Of a stretch of 64,000 nucleotides of DNA, positions 24,756 through 32,035 are shown piece by piece. Position numbers and translations under genes: made by a program. Origin of the DNA: Pseudomonas vlassakiae. Its GTDB lineage: Bacteria > Pseudomonadota > Gammaproteobacteria > Pseudomonadales > Pseudomonadaceae. The DNA is taken from contig NZ_JABWRP020000004.1 in assembly GCF_014269035.2 (NCBI RefSeq), positions 310,001-374,000 on the forward strand. The letters run 5' to 3'. The notes beneath the pieces are model-generated. The model was not told where the DNA came from and ran no database searches. It was given only the letters and a program-made list of their open reading frames with translations. Position 1 is the stretch's first letter. Each line of letters opens with the position of its first letter.

Positions 24756-25337
24756 TCAGGCGCGACGCAATGCGCGCTGCTCGACCCGGCTCTGCAGGCG
24801 GTACAGGTAGGCGAAGCCTTGTTCCCAGCGCTCGTGGCCGGACTTCACGTTGATATGCCCGGCATTGCTCAGCAGGCCCGCCTCGGCGCCCCAGGCCTGG
24901 GCCAGGTACAACGCACGTGGCACGCTGACCGCCGGATCGTTGTCCGAGCTGACCACCTGGCTTGGGAACGGTAGCGCCTGCAGCGGGATCGGCGCGAAGT
25001 TGCGCAAGGCCGGCGCACAGGCGGGCCGCTCGACATCCGCCGGCGCCACCAGCAACGCACCGCGCACCCGGCGCAGCAGGGCCGGGCTGGCGTGTGCGGC
25101 CCAGTGGGCGACGGTAATGCAGCCGAGGCTATGAGCGATGAGAATCACCGGCGAGCGTTCGGCGGCAATCGCCTGCTCCAGCGCCTGCACCCAATCGCCG
25201 CGCTGTGGAGTGAGCCAGTCCTGCTGCTCGACCCGGGCGCTGTTGGGCAGCGTGCGCTGCCAGTGACTCTGCCAATGGTTGTCTGGCGATCCTTGCCAGC
25301 CCGGCACAATCAGGTAACGGATTGACTCATTGCGCAT
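24756..25337 (-). CDS. RBBP9/YdeN family alpha/beta hydrolase
   Basis: A 193-residue small serine hydrolase. IRYLIVPGWQGSPDNHWQSH is the RBBP9/YdeN oxyanion motif, LIAHSLGCITVAHWA holds the nucleophile Ser, and SNAGHINVKSGH the catalytic His; VVSSDNDPAVSV carries the likely Asp. The start is ATG 25337 with GGAGG eight bases upstream; the longer frame from 25388 has no support. Substrate unknown. It sits 64 bp upstream of the AAA+ gene and may be its operon partner. An AT-rich promoter precedes it. Confidence 0.88.
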   Translation of the reverse strand: MRNESIRYLIVPGWQGSPDNHWQSHWQRTLPNSARVEQQDWLTPQRGDWVQALEQAIAAERSPVILIAHSLGCITVAHWAAHASPALLRRVRGALLVAPADVERPACAPALRNFAPIPLQALPFPSQVVSSDNDPAVSVPRALYLAQAWGAEAGLLSNAGHINVKSGHERWEQGFAYLYRLQSRVEQRALRRA

Positions 25338-25401
25338 GGGGACGCCTCCAGTAAGTTTGCGTGCTTGGGAATCAGTATAGGGAGGCATTTATATTCGTAA
25401 A

Positions 25402-25408
25402 GGAATAA
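25402..25408. promoter_or_regulatory. GGAATAA word upstream of the hydrolase gene
   Basis: GGAATAA, preceded by ATATTCGTAAA, lies in a strongly AT-rich block 65 bp upstream of the hydrolase start. It is the complement of the TTATTCC words near metQ and shares flanking bases with the first of them. Confidence 0.35.
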
Positions 25409-25451
25409 GAAGCTATTTATTAATAACTATAATTGCACGTCGATAACAGGC

Positions 25452-25490
25452 AAAAAAAAGGGCCAACCCCTGCCAAGAGATGTGGCCCTT
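25452..25490 (-). terminator. Intrinsic terminator of the tonB-exbB-exbD operon
   Basis: On the minus strand the stem AAGGGCCA / TGGCCCTT is followed by eight T. It begins 27 bp after the exbD stop and fits a single-direction terminator. Confidence 0.85.
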
Positions 25491-25516
25491 AAGCACTTGC
25501 CTGAAGAAGGTGAAGA

Positions 25517-25918
25517 TTACCGTGCAGTTATTACCGCCAGCTTGCTGATCCCGGCGCGCTCGATCGCAGCCATGGCCCGCGCCACTTCGCCATAGTTCAC
25601 GCCATCATCGGCCTGCAGCTGCACACGCACGTCGGCGTCCTTGTCCTTGGCCGCCTTGAGGTTGATTTCCAGCAGGTCCGGCTGGATCTCGTCCTTGTTG
25701 ATGAACAGCTTGCCACCCCCATCGATGCTCACCACCAAGGGGTCCTTCTGCTCCACTGGCGCCACGGCCTCGGTCTTGGGCAGGTTGATCGGAATGGCGT
25801 TGGTCAACAGCGGCGCGGTGACGATGAACACCACCAGCAGTACCAGCATGACGTCCACCAGCGGCGTGACGTTGATTTCACTGAGGACTTCGTCGCTATC
25901 CTGGGTTGAAAAGGCCAT
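25517..25918 (-). CDS. exbD: Biopolymer transport protein ExbD
   Basis: A 133-residue protein with a single transmembrane helix (about 20-40) and periplasmic domain. INVTPLVDVMLVLLVVFIVTAP contains the essential membrane Asp of ExbD/TolR, shown here in parts as NVTPLVDVMLVLLVV. The C-terminal region VNYGEVARAMAAIERAGISKLA matches the family. With ExbB it forms the proton-driven motor energising TonB. It follows exbB by one base. Confidence 0.95.
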   Translation of the reverse strand: MAFSTQDSDEVLSEINVTPLVDVMLVLLVVFIVTAPLLTNAIPINLPKTEAVAPVEQKDPLVVSIDGGGKLFINKDEIQPDLLEINLKAAKDKDADVRVQLQADDGVNYGEVARAMAAIERAGISKLAVITAR

Positions 25919-25919
25919 G

Positions 25920-26639
25920 TCAGGACGCCTCCTTCACCGGCTGGGTGAAACCACCCTGGGCCTTGTGCACAGCCGGGTGCACCAGCACGCGGAAGGCACT
26001 CTTCTGCGCCAGGCTGTAGAAGTCGTGAGCGAAGTCATCGAGGTCGGCGGCCGTCAGCTTGAGGCGGCGCAGGAAATAGTTGTAGACCAGCACCGCCGGC
26101 ACCGCGACGGCGATACCTACACCGGTGGCGACCAGCGCTGCGCCGATCGGCCCGGCCACGGTTTCAAGGCTGGCGGAGCCGGCCGCGCTGATACCCTTGA
26201 GCGCTTCCATGATGCCCCACACGGTGCCAAACAGGCCGATGAAGGGCGAGGTGCTGCCGATACTGGCAACCACTGCCAGGCCGGTTTCCAGCGAGCGACG
26301 CTCACGCACGATCTGCTGGCGCAAGGCACGTTCGAGGCGGTCCTGGTGGTTGATGGCGTGGCTCAGGTCATTGGCGTGCGCTTCACCGACCGCAATCGCC
26401 GCATAACCGGACTGGGCGACACGGGCGGCCGGGCCTGGCAGCTCGTGGCTGATTTCCGCCGCCGAGTCGAGGCTCGATGCGGCCCAGAATTGCTGGTGGA
26501 AGCGCTTGTCCTGATGCTTCAGCCGTACGAACTGAACGATCTTGACCAGGGCCAGGCCCCAGGTGACGACGGAAAAACCGACCAGCAGCCAGATGACTGC
26601 ACTTTCAACGGATTCGAGGGGAGATGCCAGCAGGCTCAT
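25920..26639 (-). CDS. exbB: TonB-system motor protein ExbB
   Basis: A 239-residue MotA/TolQ/ExbB proton-channel protein with three transmembrane helices (about 12-32, 125-150 and 160-185). VASIGSTSPFIGLFGTVWGI and VATGVGIAVAVPAVLVYNYF are the conserved channel helices. AGGAAG precedes the ATG. The gene order tonB-exbB-exbD differs from the exbB-exbD-tonB order of the well-known P. putida TonB locus, so this is probably an additional system. Confidence 0.95.
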   Translation of the reverse strand: MSLLASPLESVESAVIWLLVGFSVVTWGLALVKIVQFVRLKHQDKRFHQQFWAASSLDSAAEISHELPGPAARVAQSGYAAIAVGEAHANDLSHAINHQDRLERALRQQIVRERRSLETGLAVVASIGSTSPFIGLFGTVWGIMEALKGISAAGSASLETVAGPIGAALVATGVGIAVAVPAVLVYNYFLRRLKLTAADLDDFAHDFYSLAQKSAFRVLVHPAVHKAQGGFTQPVKEAS

Positions 26640-26669
26640 GATGATGTCTTCCTGTGTTCTGCGAAAAAG

Positions 26670-27455
26670 TTAGCGAAGCTTGAAATCGATCGGCACGCTG
26701 ACCCAGCCGGCCTGGGCCACATCGCCCTGCTTGGCGGGGACGAAGCTCCAGCGCTTGACCGCAGCCAGGGCGGCGGCGTCGAGGGCATCGCGGCCGCTGC
26801 TCTGCTGGATCTGGATTTGCCCCGGCTTGCCGCTGGGCAGCACCTCGACGCGCAGCAGCACGGTGCCTTCCCAGCCACGACGCAGCGCCATCTGCGGGTA
26901 CTCCGGCGCAGGGTTTTTCAGGTACGCGGCGTTGGCAGACGGCGGCGTGACCGGGGCTGGCGCAGGTGGCGCAGGGGGCGCCGGCGCAGCAACCGGCGCA
27001 GGCGGTGGCGCCTCGACCGGCTTGGGCTGTGGCTTGGGCGGTTGCTTGGCCACTGGCTTGGGCACAGGTTTAGGCTTGGGCTTGGGCTTGGCGGCCAATT
27101 CGTCGATCACCGGGGGTGGCTCGACCACTGGCGGTGCAGGCGCAGGTGGCGGCGGCTCCACGACCGGCGGTGCGGGCGCGGCGAACTCGATGGTCATGGG
27201 CGGAATCTGGGGCGGCACCACGGGCAGCGTGGGCGTGGGAGCCTGGCTGACCCAGTAGGCGGCGGCACCGTGCAAGGCCAGTACCAGCAGGCCCAGCGCC
27301 AGCTTGTCGCGGCGCTTGAGGCCGCTGACCGGGGTGCGTTGCAGGCGCAGCTGACCCAGTGGCAGGCGAAGCGTCCGTCCAAGGTCGACCAGGTCACCCG
27401 GGCTCGGGCGCCATGGCTGGTCGTAGGCCCTGACGGCCGACTGGACATTACCCAT
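26670..27455 (-). CDS. tonB: Energy transducer TonB
   Basis: A 261-residue protein with a cytoplasmic extension of about 50 residues before the transmembrane helix (about 52-70, including His62). A long Pro/Ala/Lys-rich periplasmic spacer (about 72-190), containing PKPKPKPVPKPVAK, is followed by the TonB C-terminal domain with YLKNPAPEYPQMALRRGWEG then VLLRVEVLPSG. The N-terminal extension recalls P. aeruginosa TonB1. AGGAG lies nine bases before the ATG. No TonB-dependent receptor gene is adjacent, and I see no good Fur box upstream; the promoter instead resembles that of oscA. Confidence 0.95.
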   Translation of the reverse strand: MGNVQSAVRAYDQPWRPSPGDLVDLGRTLRLPLGQLRLQRTPVSGLKRRDKLALGLLVLALHGAAAYWVSQAPTPTLPVVPPQIPPMTIEFAAPAPPVVEPPPPAPAPPVVEPPPVIDELAAKPKPKPKPVPKPVAKQPPKPQPKPVEAPPPAPVAAPAPPAPPAPAPVTPPSANAAYLKNPAPEYPQMALRRGWEGTVLLRVEVLPSGKPGQIQIQQSSGRDALDAAALAAVKRWSFVPAKQGDVAQAGWVSVPIDFKLR

Positions 27456-27519
27456 TGATCAAACTCCTGGGGTTCTTGATTCAGGTGTGTGGCTGAATCA
27501 TCGCGGGCAGGGGCTTATC

Positions 27520-27539
27520 TCTTAAAGTAATGTTTAAAA
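27520..27539. promoter_or_regulatory. TCTTAAA-N6-TTTAAAA motif upstream of tonB
   Basis: TCTTAAA (27520-27526), a 6-base spacer GTAATG, and TTTAAAA (27533-27539) lie 65 bp upstream of the tonB start. The layout closely matches the longer perfect dyad upstream of oscA, whose spacer is one base longer. Confidence 0.45.
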
Positions 27540-27642
27540 TTAAAGTTAGAGCTGTTTGGAATATTAATTTTACCGGTTTGGCTCTAGGCCGCGGGTTTCG
27601 CGGGGTGTGGGTTTGCGGCGATCAGGCGATGCTTTGCGGGCA

Positions 27643-27657
27643 TATGAAATATTCATA
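27643..27657. promoter_or_regulatory. Perfect dyad TATGAA-ATA-TTCATA
   Basis: A 15-bp perfect inverted repeat in the tonB-cysA gap, 188 bp upstream of tonB. No function is apparent; it may be a regulator site or a chance AT palindrome. Confidence 0.3.
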
Positions 27658-27689
27658 CAAGGCATCAGATTGCCGCGAGGGCTGCGCCC

Positions 27690-27720
27690 TCGATCGCGGG
27701 TAAACCCGCTCCTACAGGGG
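27690..27720 (+). repeat. Single REP element
   Basis: CGCGGGTAAACCCGCTCCTA continuing CAGGGG matches the core of the P. putida REP element in one orientation only. Confidence 0.75.
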
Positions 27721-27741
27721 CCTCGTCAAGCTTGAGGCAAT

Positions 27742-27770
27742 AAAAAACCCGGGAACATGCCCGGGTTTTT
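27742..27770. terminator. Intrinsic terminator after cysA
   Basis: AAAAAACCCGGG, loop AACATG, CCCGGGTTTTT forms a strong stem with A- and T-runs usable in both directions. It lies 17 bp past the cysA stop. Confidence 0.92.
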
Positions 27771-27786
27771 CATCGCTCAACGCAGC

Positions 27787-28776
27787 TTAGATATCCGCCA
27801 CCTTCTGCCAGACCTTCGGCCGGAAGAACAGCGTTTCGCCACGCGCCAGCCCGGTCAGGCTGTCGTGGTCCTTGACCACCTCGGCCTCGATCAGCTCGCT
27901 CTGCCCTTCCACCTTCAAGGTCACCCGGGTGGTCGCGCCCAGCGGGCGGATATCGCGCACTTCGGCCGCATGGTGCCCCTCGGTCTCATGCCGCGACAGC
28001 GACACTTCGTGCGGGCGGAACAACACATGCTGGCCCTCGCTCAAGGCCAGGCGGTTGGAGTCGCCGAGGAAGTGGTAGACGAAATCGTTGGCTGGCTGCT
28101 CGTACACCTCGCCCGGCGAACCGATCTGCTCGATCACACCCTTGTTCATCACCACGATGCGGTCAGCCACTTCCATGGCCTCTTCCTGGTCGTGGGTGAC
28201 GAACACCGAGGTCAGGTTGATGTCCTCGTGCAACCGCGCCAGCCAGCGGCGCAGCTCCTTGCGCACCTTGGCGTCGAGCGCACCGAACGGCTCGTCCAGC
28301 AGCAGCACCTTGGGCTCCACCGCCAGGGCGCGGGCCAGGGCGATACGCTGGCGCTGGCCACCGGACAGCTGCTCGGGGTAGCGGTCGGACAGCCAGTCGA
28401 GCTGTACCATGTTCAACAGTTCGTGGACTTTCTCGGCAATCTTGCTTTCGCTCGGGCGCTCGCCCTTGGGCTTCATGCGCAGGCCGAAGGCGACGTTGTC
28501 GAACACGCTCATGTGGCGGAACAACGCGTAGTGCTGGAACACGAAGCCGACGTTGCGATCACGCACGTCGTGGCCGGACACGTCCTCGCCATGGAACACG
28601 ATGTTGCCCTGGTCCGGGGTTTCCAGGCCGGCGATGATGCGCAGCAGGGTGGTCTTGCCGCAGCCGGACGGGCCAAGCAGGGCCACCAGCTCGCCGCTGT
28701 TGATGTCCAGGTTGATAGCGTTCAGGGCCTGGAAGCTGTTGAAGCGCTTGCTGACGTTACGAACTTCGATCGACAT
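27787..28776 (-). CDS. cysA: Sulfate/thiosulfate ABC transporter ATP-binding protein
   Basis: A 329-residue ATPase with Walker [10 protein letters not shown], signature LSGGQRQR, Walker [21 protein letters not shown] and H-loop [14 protein letters not shown]. The CysA-specific C-terminal regulatory segment includes [14 protein letters not shown]. It energises CysT/CysW and works with the periplasmic protein Sbp to import sulfate. It is the last gene of oscA-sbp-cysT-cysW-cysA, three bases after cysW. Confidence 0.96.
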   Translation of the reverse strand: MSIEVRNVSKRFNSFQALNAINLDINSGELVALLGPSGCGKTTLLRIIAGLETPDQGNIVFHGEDVSGHDVRDRNVGFVFQHYALFRHMSVFDNVAFGLRMKPKGERPSESKIAEKVHELLNMVQLDWLSDRYPEQLSGGQRQRIALARALAVEPKVLLLDEPFGALDAKVRKELRRWLARLHEDINLTSVFVTHDQEEAMEVADRIVVMNKGVIEQIGSPGEVYEQPANDFVYHFLGDSNRLALSEGQHVLFRPHEVSLSRHETEGHHAAEVRDIRPLGATTRVTLKVEGQSELIEAEVVKDHDSLTGLARGETLFFRPKVWQKVADI

Positions 28777-28779
28777 GAA

Positions 28780-29652
28780 TCATTCCTCCGCGGCGCTGTG
28801 GCGCAGGCGGTTAATACGGTTCTCGCTCCACTGCTTGAGCAGCAGGATGAAGAGCGCCAGGATCAGCAACAGGCTGGCCACGCTGAAGGCCGCGACGTGG
28901 TTGTACTCGTTGTAGAGGATCTCCACGTGCAGCGGCAAGGTGTTGGTCACGCCACGGATATGGCCCGAAACCACCGACACCGCACCAAACTCACCCATGG
29001 CCCGCGCGGTGCACAGCACCACGCCGTAGATCAGGCCCCATTTGATGTTCGGCAGGGTCACATGCCAGAACATCTGCCAGCCGTTGGCGCCGAGCAGGCG
29101 CGCGGCTTCCTCCTCCTGCGTGCCCTGCTCCTGCATCAGCGGGATGAGCTCGCGGGCGACGAACGGCACGGTGACGAAAATGGTCGCCAGCACGATGCCC
29201 GGAAGGGCGAACACGATCTGGATGTCATGGTCCTGCAGCCATGGGCCGAAAAGACCTTGGGCACCGAACATCAGCACGTAGACCAGGCCGGCGATCACCG
29301 GCGACACCGAGAACGGCAGGTCGATCAACGTCACCAGGATACTCTTGCCGCGAAAGCTGTACTTGCTCACGCACCACGCGGCACTGACACCGAACACCAG
29401 GTTCAGCGGCACCGAAACGACCACGGCGAGCAAGGTGAGCTTGAGCGCCGACAAGGCATCAGGCTCGAAGATCGCCTCGACGAAGGTGCCGAAGCCATTC
29501 TTCAGCGCCTGCGACACCACGATCACCAGGGGCAGCAGCAGGAACAGCGCGAACACCAGCCAGCCAAGGCCGATCAGCACGCGCCGCGAGGTGGCGCTGC
29601 CACGTCGGGCGGCGTTGGCGGCAGCGCTTGCACTCAGGGTTGAACCAGACAT
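28780..29652 (-). CDS. cysW: Sulfate ABC transporter permease CysW
   Basis: A 290-residue permease with six predicted membrane helices. [20 protein letters not shown] is the EAA loop, and [19 protein letters not shown] is a CysW signature. AAGGAGGCC precedes the ATG, and cysT ends 10 bp upstream. It pairs with CysT in the sulfate importer. Confidence 0.96.
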   Translation of the reverse strand: MSGSTLSASAAANAARRGSATSRRVLIGLGWLVFALFLLLPLVIVVSQALKNGFGTFVEAIFEPDALSALKLTLLAVVVSVPLNLVFGVSAAWCVSKYSFRGKSILVTLIDLPFSVSPVIAGLVYVLMFGAQGLFGPWLQDHDIQIVFALPGIVLATIFVTVPFVARELIPLMQEQGTQEEEAARLLGANGWQMFWHVTLPNIKWGLIYGVVLCTARAMGEFGAVSVVSGHIRGVTNTLPLHVEILYNEYNHVAAFSVASLLLILALFILLLKQWSENRINRLRHSAAEE

Positions 29653-29662
29653 GCGGCCTCCT

Positions 29663-30481
29663 TCAAGGGGTTTCGATGCGGCGCTGCAGCAGGTTGATCA
29701 GCAGCAGCAGGATGAAGGAAACCACCAGCATCAGCACGCCGATGGACGTGGCGCCGGTGTAGTCGTACTGGTCGAGCTTGACCATGATCAGCAACGGCAG
29801 GATCTCGGTCTTCATCGGCATGTTGCCGGCGATGAAGATCACCGAACCGTACTCGCCGACACCGCGCGCGAAGGCCAGGGCGAAACCGGTGAGCCAGGCG
29901 GGCAACAGCGCCGGCGCAAGGATGTGGCGGAACACCTGCAACGGTTTCGCACCCAGGCATGCCGCGGCCTCTTCGACTTCACGCGGGATGTCGGCCAGCA
30001 CTGGCTGCACCGTGCGCACCACGAACGGCAGGGTAACGAAGGTCAGCGCCAGGGTGATGCCCAGCGGCGTGTAGGCGATCTTGAAACCGAGGTCGGTGGC
30101 GAACTGGCCAACCCAGCCCGCAGGCGCGTACAGCGCGGTCAGGGCAATACCGGCAACGGCGGTGGGCAGGGCGAACGGCAGGTCGATCATCGCGTCGATG
30201 ACCTTGCGCCCCGGGAACGTATAGCGCACCAGCACCCAGGCCAGGAGGGTACCGATCACTCCGTTGATGATGGCGGCGAACAGGGCGGTGCCGAAACTCA
30301 ACTGCAGCGCGGCGATCACCCGCGGCGCACTGATGACGTTCCAGAACTGCTCCCAGGTGAGCTGCGCGGCATGCACGAACATGGCCGCCAGCGGTATCAG
30401 CACAATCAGGCTGAGGTACACCAAGGTGTAGCCCAGCGTCAGCCCGAAGCCGGGTATGACGGGGGAAATGCGACGTGACAT
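29663..30481 (-). CDS. cysT: Sulfate ABC transporter permease CysT (CysU)
   Basis: A 272-residue permease. [20 protein letters not shown] is the typical CysT N-terminus, [20 protein letters not shown] the EAA loop, and [18 protein letters not shown] the conserved CysT motif. A 119-bp gap with two hairpins and a REP separates it from sbp upstream. Confidence 0.96.
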   Translation of the reverse strand: MSRRISPVIPGFGLTLGYTLVYLSLIVLIPLAAMFVHAAQLTWEQFWNVISAPRVIAALQLSFGTALFAAIINGVIGTLLAWVLVRYTFPGRKVIDAMIDLPFALPTAVAGIALTALYAPAGWVGQFATDLGFKIAYTPLGITLALTFVTLPFVVRTVQPVLADIPREVEEAAACLGAKPLQVFRHILAPALLPAWLTGFALAFARGVGEYGSVIFIAGNMPMKTEILPLLIMVKLDQYDYTGATSIGVLMLVVSFILLLLINLLQRRIETP

Positions 30482-30506
30482 AAATATCCCTGGTTGAACG
30501 CACGAA

Positions 30507-30526
30507 GCCCGGAAACAATTCCGGGC
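30507..30526. terminator. Hairpin between sbp and cysT
   Basis: GCCCGGAA, loop ACAA, TTCCGGGC forms a perfect 8-bp stem. A second stem GGGCTGC / GCAGCCC (30549-30565) and a REP element (about 30564-30595) lie nearby. With no T-run they more likely stabilise or partly end the sbp message, raising binding-protein levels relative to permeases. Confidence 0.5.
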
Positions 30527-30563
30527 CGGTGCAGGCTTCTGAATCCTGGGGCTGCTACGCAGC

Positions 30564-30595
30564 CCTTTCGCGGCTGAAGGCCGCTCCTACGGTGA
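30564..30595. repeat. REP element between sbp and cysT
   Basis: CTTTCGCGGCTGAAGGCCGC followed by TCCTACGG is a variant of the P. putida REP core. Confidence 0.65.
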
Positions 30596-30600
30596 CCGCC

Positions 30601-31608
30601 TTACTGTGCCTGATAGATCTGGTCGAACACACCGCCATCATTGAAGAATTTCGGTTGTGCAGTCTTCCAGCCACCAAAGTCCTTGTCGATGGTCACCAGC
30701 TCCAGTTTAGGGAATTGCTTGCCAAATTCGGCAGCGACTTTCTCGTCACGTGGGCGGTAGAAGTTCTCGGCGGCAATCTTCTGCCCGGCCGGGCTGTACA
30801 GGTGCTTGAGGTATTCAGTGGCAATCTCGGTGTTGCCCTTTTTCTCGGCGTTCTTGTCGACCACCGCCACCGGCGGCTCGGCAAGGATCGACAGCGACGG
30901 CACGACGATGTCGAACTTGTCGGCGCCCCCGTCTTCCTTGAGCGCCAGGAAGGCTTCGTTTTCCCAGGCCAGCAGCACGTCGCCCTGACCATTGTTGACG
31001 AAGGTGATGGTCGAGCCGCGGGCACCGGTGTCCAGCACTGGCACGTGCTTGAACAGCTCCTGCACGTAGGCTTTGGCCTTGTCTTCACTGCCGCCGGTCT
31101 TCAGGCCGTAGGCCCAGGCGGCGAGGAAGTTCCAGCGGGCGCCACCGGAGGTTTTCGGGTTGGGCGTGATGACCGACACGTCCTTCTTGATCAGGTCGCC
31201 CCAGTCCTTGATGCCTTTCGGGTTGCCCTTGCGCACCAGGAACACAATGGTCGAAGTGTACGGGGTGCTGGCGTCCGGCAGGCGCTTCTGCCAGTCCTCG
31301 GGCAGGGTCTTGCCGAGTTTGGCGACTTCGTCGATGTCACCGGCCAGGGCCAAGGTCACCACGTCGGCGCGCAGGCCATCGATCACCGCACGAGCCTGTT
31401 TGCCCGAGCCGCCATGGGATTGCTGGATCTTCACCTTGTCGCCCGGATGGGCCTGTTGCCAGTGCTTGATGAATTCGGCGTTGTACTGCTGGTACAACTC
31501 ACGGGTCGGGTCATAGGACACGTTCAGCAGTTCGTAGTCCTTGGCGATGGCGGAACCGGCAAAAACAGCGCTGGCCAGGGCGGCAAGCGCATAACGGCGG
31601 ATGGACAT
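30601..31608 (-). CDS. sbp: Sulfate ABC transporter substrate-binding protein
   Basis: A 335-residue periplasmic protein with signal peptide ending [26 protein letters not shown] is the Sbp/CysP N-terminal motif, [17 protein letters not shown] lines the ligand pocket and [19 protein letters not shown] is the second signature. The start is ATG 31608 with GGGAGC upstream; the longer reading adds seven residues. It follows oscA by 50 bp and is expected to be strongly induced under sulfate limitation. Confidence 0.95.
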   Translation of the reverse strand: MSIRRYALAALASAVFAGSAIAKDYELLNVSYDPTRELYQQYNAEFIKHWQQAHPGDKVKIQQSHGGSGKQARAVIDGLRADVVTLALAGDIDEVAKLGKTLPEDWQKRLPDASTPYTSTIVFLVRKGNPKGIKDWGDLIKKDVSVITPNPKTSGGARWNFLAAWAYGLKTGGSEDKAKAYVQELFKHVPVLDTGARGSTITFVNNGQGDVLLAWENEAFLALKEDGGADKFDIVVPSLSILAEPPVAVVDKNAEKKGNTEIATEYLKHLYSPAGQKIAAENFYRPRDEKVAAEFGKQFPKLELVTIDKDFGGWKTAQPKFFNDGGVFDQIYQAQ

Positions 31609-31658
31609 GGTGAAGCTCCCGATTGGCATTTTTCTAGTTTTGGATGTTGTGGTGCGAA

Positions 31659-31841
31659 TCAGCCGGCCTTGTTGCCTGGCTGTTGCAGGCGGAACTTCTC
31701 CTTGCGCTCGATCTGCACGACCTGAGCGTTGTGCACGGTGATTTCCACCGCACCGAAACGCAGGTCGCGCAAGGCGCTCTGGATCTCACGCAGAATGGTG
31801 GCTTCGTCCTGACCGTCGATGCTACGCAGCGATGCACTCAT
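31659..31841 (-). CDS. oscA: Sulfur starvation response protein OscA
   Basis: A 60-residue protein, [20 protein letters not shown] continuing with [20 protein letters not shown], matching OscA / DUF2292. OscA was described in Pseudomonas as needed for organosulfur use under chromate stress and as part of the sulfur-starvation response. The start is ATG 31841, AAGGAG being seven bases upstream. It is the first gene of the sulfate transport operon and has an AT-rich dyad in its promoter. Confidence 0.93.
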   Translation of the reverse strand: MSASLRSIDGQDEATILREIQSALRDLRFGAVEITVHNAQVVQIERKEKFRLQQPGNKAG

Positions 31842-31928
31842 GCTCGTTCTCCTTGGAATGAGGGTGCCGGGCATGGATGTGAAGGGGTTCATTGCCTGGC
31901 TTGAGGGCAATAGTAGTGAGGCGGGATT

Positions 31929-31953
31929 ATTCTTAAAAATACTGTTTAAGAAT
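31929..31953. promoter_or_regulatory. Perfect 9-bp dyad upstream of oscA
   Basis: ATTCTTAAA (31929-31937) and TTTAAGAAT (31945-31953) are exact inverses around AATACTG, 88 bp before oscA. This is a candidate activator site, conceivably for CysB; the tonB promoter has a similar arrangement. Confidence 0.5.
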
Positions 31954-32002
31954 GTTTATATAACCAAATTTACGTGATGATCGTGAGGGCGAGAAAATAC
32001 CT

Positions 32003-32032
32003 CTGTGGGAGCGGGCGTGCCCGCCCCCACAG
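32003..32032. repeat. REP-type hairpin after the RND gene
   Basis: CTGTGGG and GCGGG arms pair with CCCGC and CCCACAG around a short loop. It sits four bases past the RND stop codon and probably ends or protects that transcript. Confidence 0.65.
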
Positions 32033-32035
32033 GGA

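Larger units (their letters stand above)
27456..27786. other. 331-bp gap between tonB and cysA
   Basis: Holds the AT-rich tonB promoter area (27515-27580) with two dyads, a solitary REP element (about 27690-27720) and the cysA terminator (27742-27770). No ORF of credible quality was seen. Confidence 0.6.

Noticed and set aside
25641..27458. 605-codon plus-strand frame opposite exbD-exbB-tonB
   Set aside because: Low-complexity Arg/Gly/Trp tract mirrors the Pro/Lys codons of TonB; it has no recognisable domain.
27456..27600. Fur box upstream of tonB
   Set aside because: The AT-rich dyads do not match the GATAATGATAATCATTATC-type pattern.
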